Below, in pieces: positions 57,685 to 64,000 of a stretch of DNA of 64,000 nucleotides (positions within the stretch are counted from its first letter, which is position 1; every line of letters begins with the position of its first letter). The DNA comes from Apostichopus japonicus (Eukaryota; Echinodermata; Holothuroidea; Aspidochirotida; Stichopodidae): assembly GCF_037975245.1 (NCBI RefSeq), contig NC_092577.1:36758898-36822897 (forward strand), in the 5' to 3' direction. Position numbers and translations under genes: made by a program. A model generated the notes under the pieces. That model ran no database searches. It was not told where the DNA came from and saw nothing but the letters and a program-made list of their open reading frames with translations.

Positions 57685-58695
57685 TCAGTTGCTCGTAGAT
57701 GTTGTTCTGAAAGACTGCAAAAACGTCGATGGCTCTCGAATGAGTCCAAGCTTACACGACAAGATACGTCGAAAAACATCTCTGAATTGAGGATGCTTTA
57801 ACCCATAAATGACTGGATTCACACAACAGTTTGCGACGAGGAAAACTGATACCCAAGGGATAGCAGGGTAACTGCCTATTTTGACACAGGTAATTACAAA
57901 AGGCATGCAGCAGATGACATAAGAACATACCACCAAACACATGTTCTTCGTCACTTGCACTTGTCTCTTAAAGGCAACTGATTGACCATTGACTTTGTTG
58001 TCCTGCTCAGTTTTCTGACTCGAGAAAAGCTCGCGATTTTTCGCTCGAAGAAAGCGATAGATTTTCACGTAGCAAGTAACGATTATTATCAAACATGGAA
58101 CCCCTACGAGAACACTGCTGATAAATGAGTAAACCTCAGACAGAGGGTGAGTTGAGTCAGCTGAACATATCTTGTACCGCTGGGAGTACCCTATTCCTCC
58201 AAGGCCACACAAAGGAGGAACAGTAACCAGTAAGATCGGAATGACCCACGAGGAAGCCAGCATCAGAATAATATTTCTCTTCGAATATAGGTGATCGTAG
58301 TAACTGCGAGATTTAGTTATTAATATGAAACGGTTGAAGGAGATTAAGGCGATATTGACGATGCTGCTGCCAAGCCCAACCCAGACAACAACTGCAATAA
58401 AAGAGCAGAACTTCTCTGGTAGTGGCCAAGTATCGTTCAACAAAGCGACAACTTGGAACGGAAGCACGAGACATGTCGTCAAGTCCGAACACGCCAAATT
58501 AACGACAAATGCATTTGTCTTGGTTTGTAGCCTTTTGGAGAAGGATACAGCAACCATGACCAGGATATTACCGGGAATACCGATAGCCGCGACCAGCGCA
58601 GCGAATACTGCGAGGATCGTTCTCTGCAGTGGATCCTCAAAAACGAAACCAGGCGAATCTGTAGTTGACATGATAGTTACCTCCAGGTCCGTCAT
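57685..58695 (-). CDS. Class A GPCR, moody/melatonin-like orphan, copy A (intronless)
   Basis: A single exon encodes 336 aa. I place the start at the ATG of MTDLEVTIMS: the frame further upstream has no ATG before an in-frame TAG 12 codons away, and the context GAAGAAAATGACG is good. Seven helices: TM1 GIPGNILVMVAVSF, TM2 FVVNLACSDLTTC, TM3 ending SFNRFILITK (NRF in place of DRY), TM6 VICCMPFVITC (Cys-Met-Pro in place of CWxP), TM7 NCCVNPVIYGLKHPQFRDVF (NPxxY present). The extracellular Cys pair is plausible (KFC at TM3; SAD-region Cys in loop 2). This pattern fits invertebrate receptors labelled moody-, Tre1- or melatonin-like; the ligand is unknown. Copy B at 61710-62720 is about 98% identical. 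Confidence 0.88.
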   Translation of the reverse strand: MTDLEVTIMSTTDSPGFVFEDPLQRTILAVFAALVAAIGIPGNILVMVAVSFSKRLQTKTNAFVVNLACSDLTTCLVLPFQVVALLNDTWPLPEKFCSFIAVVVWVGLGSSIVNIALISFNRFILITKSRSYYDHLYSKRNIILMLASSWVIPILLVTVPPLCGLGGIGYSQRYKICSADSTHPLSEVYSFISSVLVGVPCLIIIVTCYVKIYRFLRAKNRELFSSQKTEQDNKVNGQSVAFKRQVQVTKNMCLVVCSYVICCMPFVITCVKIGSYPAIPWVSVFLVANCCVNPVIYGLKHPQFRDVFRRILSCKLGLIREPSTFLQSFRTTSTSN

Positions 58696-61600
58696 TTTCT
58701 TCGTTTCCAACAGATTTGACTAGTTCAGTCGATGATGAAAAGGCCTTTTAGAGAAAGATGTGGAACTGTTTCGCGAATCAATCACGGTGTTATTTCACAG
58801 TGCAACTATTATGGTGGTATACGGCATGAATTGCAATCGGTGTCTGTTATTTACTTCCTTCACTGTGCGGTTTATAGGTCCTAGGCAGCAAAGTGCTGCA
58901 CAACACTTGATGGCACACCTATATGAACTCGTTTCGAAAATGTTTTGTATTTACATTTCAGGACAGACAAAAACCATGCTGGTAGTTACAGTAGGTGTCA
59001 CATGAGAGTTCATACCGCACCCAATGTAAATATGAGCATCAATATAACCTTTTAGGCCTAATAGGGAACAACATCGGCCGCCTTGGCAGTGTTATGGTCG
59101 AGTACTTTTGTGCGAGTGCCAAGTACCTCCGACCTTGAGGTTCCGAGTGCAGCTTGCCATATTTGGAGTTCTATGGTGTGGGATCCAAGTACAAGTGTCG
59201 GAATACACCTGTTTTAGAATCCGAGTGCAATGACCTCGTTTACGATATAGTTTTAAACTATGGGAGACAATTTTAAACACGGGACGCTTCCGTGTACCAA
59301 TCGTGTTACTCAAGTTGAAACGGCACATATCTATCTACTTCAGAGGTTACCTACAAATATGTGTTTGAAAGAAAGATAGCTTACCATCAAATTACAGTTA
59401 TAATGTAAATTTGTAAAAATAAATGGTAACGAAACAATGATAAAAAAAAATAATTGCTGATCCTATTCTAGTCAATGTTGAGAGGATGTACTTAAGGTAA
59501 CATTTGATCATGTCGGCGTGTATATTATATCTTAATAAAATAATGCCGACAAGGATAGGTAATTTTATTTAGAGTTTATAGTTGTAGCTATCTAATTTTA
59601 TTTTAAAGAGTAGTAATTCAATTTCGTCAAAGTGCGGAATAATTTCGGGCGTGAAGTACCCAGTTTATATGGAAAAATAGTAATGTATGCCACGCACCTC
59701 CCTCAACTATTGTCTCTTCAATATGGCCCCTTCGAGGAAGATGTGATTGATTTTAACTTTGATTAATTTCTATTAATGTCTCAATGTGCTTTTCTATAGA
59801 TCAGGGACATCCCCATGTTATTACTTGATATTCGGCAAATGTGGCAAGTCTTATGATGGGCTATGTGAGGACAGGAGGGAAGTGATCAATGGAAACAGGC
59901 AGGTGTGGCTATAAGAGGACGTGGAGGAAACGATTACTGTAAACAGGCATGTGTGGCTATGAGAAGACATGGAGGAAATGATCAATGGAAACAGGTAGGT
60001 GTGGCTATGAGAGGACATGGAGGAAACGATCACTGTAAACAGAAAGGTGTGGCTATGTGAGGACAGGGGGGAAGTGATCAATGGAAACTGGCAGGTGAGG
60101 CTATGAGAGGACGTAGAGGAAACGATTAATGGAAACAGGCAGGTGAGGCTATGAGAGTACATAGAGGAAACGATCTATGGAAACAGGCAGGTGAGGCTAT
60201 GAGAGTACATGGAGGAAATGATCAATGGAAACAGGCAGGTGAGGCTATGAGAGGACAGGGGAAATGATCAATCGAAACAGGCAGGTGTGGCTATGAGAGG
60301 ACAGGGGGAAATGATCAATGGAAACAGGCAGGTGAGGCTATGAGAGTACATGGAGGAAACGATCAATGGAAACATGCAGGTGAGGCTATGAGAGGACAGG
60401 GGAAATGATCAATAGAAACAGGCAGGTGTGGCTATGAGAGGACGGAGGGAAATGATCAATGGAAACATGCAGGTAAGGCTATGAGAGGACATGGAGGAAA
60501 CGATCACTGGAAACAGAAAGGTGTGGCTATATGAGAGGACAGAAAGTAAATGATCAATGGAAACAGAAAGGTTTGGCAATGGGAGGACATTAAGGAAATG
60601 ATCAATGGAAACAGGCATGTGTGACTATGAGAGAAGAGGGAGGAAACGATCAATGGAAACAGGTGTGGCTATCAGAAATCAAACCTTGTCAGAATCAAAC
60701 CTTGGTGGCCCGGACCGACTGTTGCCACGTTACTGAAACTTCTAAGTGTATAGGAACAATAGTACATTTGTTGAAAGAGGTTTGACGACTTCAGTATAGA
60801 TCAAGCTCTTGATGAAAAAAAGCCTTCCGAATTATAAACACGGTACACACGACAAGAATGAATTGCGAAAATCAACTAATTTAACCGAAATTCCCCATAA
60901 TACCAATTCAGTATTTTACAGATTTTATTTCAATGCTAAATTTAACAACTGATTTGCACTTCATTAATAAACGTGATATTAAATAACTCGGTGTAACGAC
61001 TACGGCAAAGTAAAAGTTGAAACGTTGTTCTACTATAAATTTTAAAATTGAACTAATGAATAGAAGTTTGTGGATTTCAATAAAAGTTTTACATTTCATT
61101 ATTATTTTCTTGGAATATAACAAATTGCAAATAGCGAGTGGATAATAAGCCGGGAAGCTGACACGCAATAACAGACCAGCGTTGCTAAATATATTTAATG
61201 ATATAATTCCATCTGATAACTTTGTGTAACTAACTAGAAGTGATCCACGGCAGAAATGTGACGCTAACTTTCCGAGAGAGCATTATAAAGGATTTACTTT
61301 CTGGAAGAAGTTACTGATACGGCCAAGAAACCATCCCACGGATTGTGGAGATATTTGTTACAACGGCTTAAAAATCGGGTGATATCTCTATATATCTGTC
61401 TTTGATATCGATCTACCAGTAGAACTACGCGAAACACTTTCATACACTTTATTAATGAACGGTATCTCCCGAAACATGATGATGAGAAATGATGTGAAGT
61501 CAAAATAGTTCTTTTATTGAATTTTGAGCAGCTCTTTAAGGGTGCATTGAATCACGGTCCCAGTGAGACTGCGGAGATAAAGTAACGTTTCTTCTAAATG

Positions 61601-61709
61601 TTATGTTTCTGTGTACGCCTCTATTGTAGTTTGGTAGTCAAACATATTGTTTCCATGGAATAATTTGTTGATGTAATTTACTCCAGTGACAAAACTGAAA
61701 CACTATTTC
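58696..61709. other. Spacer between the two receptor copies
   Basis: Contains the 5' flank of copy A, the minisatellite of about 45 bp units, the duplication junction near 60690 and the 3' flank of copy B. No coding exon seen. Confidence 0.6.
59850..60672. repeat. About 45-bp minisatellite at the end of duplication copy A
   Basis: Imperfect units of GAAACAGGCAGGTGTGGCTATGAGAGGACAGGGAGGAAATGATCAATG, around 18 copies with alternating ACAGGGGGAA and ACATGGAGGAAACG variants. The same repeat begins at 63790 in copy B. Confidence 0.92.
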
Positions 61710-62720
61710 TTAGTTACTCGTAGATGTAGTTCTGAAAGACTGCAAAAACGTCGATGGCTCTCGAATGAGTCCAAGCTTGCACGACAAGATACGTCGAAAA
61801 ACATCTCTGAATAAAGGATGCTTTAACCCATAAATGACTGGATTCACGCAACAGTTAGCGACGAGGAAAACTGATACCCACGGGATAGCAGGATAACTGC
61901 CTATTTTGACACAGGTAATTACAAAAGGCATGCAGCAGATGACATAAGAACATACCACCAAACACATGTTCTTCGTCACCTGCACTTGTCTCTTAAAGGC
62001 AACTGATTGACCATTGACTTTGTTGTCCTGCTCAGTTTTCTGACTCGAGAAAAGCTCGCGATTTTTCGCTCGAAGAAAGCGATAGATTTTCACGTAACAA
62101 GTAACGATTATTATCAAACATGGAATCCCTACGAGAACACTGCTGATAAATGAGTAAACTTCAGACAGAGGGTGAGTTGAGTCCGCTGAACATATCTTGT
62201 ACCGCTGGGAGTATCCTATTCCTCCAAGGCCACACAAAGGAGGAACAGTAACCAGTAAGATCGGAATGACCCACGAGGAAGCCAGCATAAGAATAATATT
62301 TCTCTTCGAATATAGGTGATCGTAGTAACCGCGAGGTTTAGTTATTAATATGAAACGGTTAAAGGAGATTAAGGCGAGATTGACGATGCTGCTGCCAAGC
62401 CCGACCCAAACAACAACTGCAATAAAAGAGCAGAACTTCTCTGATAGTGGCCAAGTATCGTTCAACAAAGCAACAACTTGGAACGGAAGCACGAGACATG
62501 TCGTCAGGTCCGAACACGCCAAATTAACGACAAATGCATTTGTCTTGGTTTGTAGCCTTTTGGAGAAGGATACAGCAACCATGACCAGAATATTACCGGG
62601 GATACCGATCGCCGCGACCAGTGCAGCGAATACTGCGAGGATCGTTCTCTGCAGTGGATCCTCAAAAACGAAACCAGGTGAATCTGTTGTTGACATGATA
62701 GTTACCTCCAGGTTCGTCAT
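61710..62720 (-). CDS. Class A GPCR, moody/melatonin-like orphan, copy B (intronless)
   Basis: Paralogue of 57685-58695: 336 aa with the same helices and motifs (NRF after TM3, CMPF in TM6, NPVIYG in TM7). By my reading there are seven amino-acid differences: D/N at residue 3, P/S in WPLxEK, I/L in TM3, S/P and S/G after the NRF motif, V/I in TM5 and Q/L after NPVIY. The start is set by the orthologous ATG of MTNLEV. The frame stays open further upstream because the TAG seen in copy A is TAT here, but no ATG occurs there. An open frame with few changes suggests both copies are functional and recently duplicated. Confidence 0.88.
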   Translation of the reverse strand: MTNLEVTIMSTTDSPGFVFEDPLQRTILAVFAALVAAIGIPGNILVMVAVSFSKRLQTKTNAFVVNLACSDLTTCLVLPFQVVALLNDTWPLSEKFCSFIAVVVWVGLGSSIVNLALISFNRFILITKPRGYYDHLYSKRNIILMLASSWVIPILLVTVPPLCGLGGIGYSQRYKICSADSTHPLSEVYSFISSVLVGIPCLIIIVTCYVKIYRFLRAKNRELFSSQKTEQDNKVNGQSVAFKRQVQVTKNMCLVVCSYVICCMPFVITCVKIGSYPAIPWVSVFLVANCCVNPVIYGLKHPLFRDVFRRILSCKLGLIREPSTFLQSFRTTSTSN

Positions 62721-62845
62721 TTTCTTCGTTCCCAACAGATTTGAATAGTTCAGTCGATGATGAAAAGCATCTTTTAGAGAAAGATGTGGAAATGTTTCAC
62801 GAAACAATCAGGTGTTATTTCACAGTGCAACATTATGGTGATAAA

Positions 62846-63083
62846 GGAGTGTTAGCTTAGTGGTTAACGCTGGTGCCTTTCAATCATAAGGTCCCGAGTT
62901 TGAGTCACTCCAAGATTAATGTATGTCGTCCAGTTACAGAGTTGTTGACAATTGACAATCCATAATCATGTACGTTAAATATGAATCTAAAAGACTGATT
63001 TCGATCAGCTTGTGGCTTTGATAAGCCAATGATGGCTTCTATGCGAGTTCCTGCTTGCTGGAGGATCTAAAATACATACATAC
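62846..63083 (+). mobile_element. tRNA-derived SINE, present only in copy B
   Basis: The first 66 bases fold like a tRNA: GGAGTG pairs with CACTCC, with A-box-like TAGCTTAGTGGTTAACGC and B-box-like GAGTTTGAGTC. A body of about 150 bp follows, and the element ends in short ATAC repeats. The matching position of copy A (around 58816) lacks the whole segment, so it inserted after the duplication. The tRNA part is too degenerate to be a working tRNA gene. Confidence 0.7.
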
Positions 63084-63789
63084 AGTATGCGGCTTGCATT
63101 GCAATCGGTGTCTGTTATATACTTCCTTCTCTGTGCGATGTATGTCCTAGGCAGCAAAGTGCTGCACAACACTTGATGGAACACCTATATAAACTCGTTT
63201 CGGAAATGGTTTGTATTTACATTTCAGGACAGACATAAACCATCGTGGTAGTTACAGTGGTGTCACATGCGAGTTCATACAGCACTCAATGTAAAAAATG
63301 AGCATAAATCAGTCTTATAATCTTTTAGTAGGGAACAACACCGGCCGTCTTGGCAGTGTTATCGTCGAGTACTATATGCGAGTGCCAAGTACATCCGACA
63401 TTGAGGTTCCGAGGGCAGCTTGCCATATTTGGAGTTCTATGGTTTGGGATCCAAGTACAAGTGTCGTAATACACCTGTTTAGAATCCGAGTGTACTGACC
63501 TAGTTTACGATATAGTTTTGATACAGCAGGATTGACTCTTTGAGAGACAATTTGAAACTCGGAGACGCTTCCATGCACCAATCATGTTAGTGTTACTCAC
63601 GTTGAATCGACACACGGACCTTTGATCTCCCTCAACTATTGTCTCTTTAATATGGCCCTTCGATGAAGATGTGATTGATTTTAATATTGATTGATTTCTA
63701 TCAATGCCTCAATGTGCTTTTCTGTCGATTGGGGACATCTCTATGTCATTACTTTATCTACGACAATTGTGGCCAGTCTCGTGATGGGC

Positions 63790-64000
63790 TATGTGAGGAC
63801 AGGGAGGAATTGATCAATGGAATCAAAGGCAGGTTTGGCTATGAGAGGACAGGGAGGAAACGACTACTGTAAATAGGCAGGTGTGGCTTTGAATGATCAC
63901 TGTAAAAAGGAAGATGTGGCTATGAGAGGACAGGGAGGAAATGATAAATAGAAACAGGCAGGTGTGGCTATGAAACGATCACTAGAAACAGGCATGTGTG
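63790..64000. repeat. About 45-bp minisatellite, copy B, cut by window end
   Basis: Units GGCTATGAGAGGACAGGGAGGAAAYGA...AAACAGGCAGGTGT as in 59850-60672. Only about five units are visible. Confidence 0.9.

Larger units (their letters stand above)
56704..60690. repeat. Tandem segmental duplication, copy A
   Basis: The unit begins ACCTTGGTGGCCCGGAC and contains the receptor 3' flank, the receptor, its 5' flank and the minisatellite at 59850-60670. The same order follows at 60691-64000. Differences between copies include an insertion of about 61 bp in copy B (near 61150-61210), an extra 25 bp in copy A (near 57276-57300) and a SINE in copy B. Confidence 0.88.
60691..64000. repeat. Tandem segmental duplication, copy B (runs off the window)
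   Basis: Same order of elements as copy A from ACCTTGGTGGCCCGGAC. The terminal minisatellite is cut by the window edge, so the true end, and whether further copies follow, cannot be seen. Confidence 0.88.
62721..64000. other. 5' flank of receptor copy B
   Basis: Holds the SINE at 62846-63083 and, from 63790, the minisatellite. The rest matches the flank of copy A (58696-59850) at high identity. No coding exon seen. Confidence 0.6.

Noticed and set aside
58696-58710. Upstream TTG start for receptor copy A (and likewise 62721-62807 for copy B)
   Set aside because: Non-ATG codons; the first ATG gives equal 336-residue proteins in both copies with good start context.
62846-62912. Functional tRNA gene
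   Set aside because: Acceptor ends pair but the anticodon arm and B box are poor, and a SINE body with a repeat tail follows.

Overview
The window is metazoan nuclear DNA: intron-bearing genes with GT-AG borders on both strands, dense minisatellites, (AT)n tracts, poly-G runs and DNA-transposon remnants. The gene content (SRCR domains, a somatomedin-B/7TM receptor, melatonin/moody-like orphan receptors, and SF1 with two zinc knuckles) suggests a marine invertebrate deuterostome, most likely an echinoderm. A sea cucumber is my best guess, but this is inference, not something the sequence proves.

Layout. 1138-8760 (-) is a six-exon gene that I reconstructed exon by exon with consistent splice phases. 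It encodes signal peptide, SRCR, SRCR, somatomedin-B, long ectodomain and seven-helix family B2 receptor (about 1067 aa). It is the most unusual item here. Head to head with it, 11119-14699 (+) is a two-exon class A receptor of the melatonin-receptor type; its single intron is packed with DNA-transposon remnants. 14700-33568 is mostly gene-poor and holds many tandem arrays (25, 71, 81, 87-101, 135 and about 217 bp units). It also contains the last two exons of an unrecognised minus-strand gene (19926-21668) and two abutting transposons that share a TTAA site, one of which carries a THAP-finger remnant (25401-28350). 33569-54535 (-) is a complete 13-exon splicing factor 1 gene (branch-point-binding protein, 904 aa). 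Its introns hold a decayed LTR-element fossil, a hAT-type MITE, a long GGA tract and four minisatellites. 56704-64000 contains two tandem copies of a unit of about 4 kb, each with an intronless 336-aa class A receptor (-) and a minisatellite of about 45 bp units. Copy B carries a tRNA-derived SINE that copy A lacks.

How it fits together. SF1 is a housekeeping splicing gene. The four receptors are membrane proteins from families that expand in echinoderms. Nothing shows that they share a pathway. The SRCR/SMB receptor joins pattern-recognition-type ectodomains to a seven-helix signalling module, which makes an immune or cell-surface sensing role plausible but unproven. Exon coordinates were derived by reading splice sites and checking that codon phases close: the reconstructed coding totals of 3204, 1116 and 2715 nt are all divisible by three.
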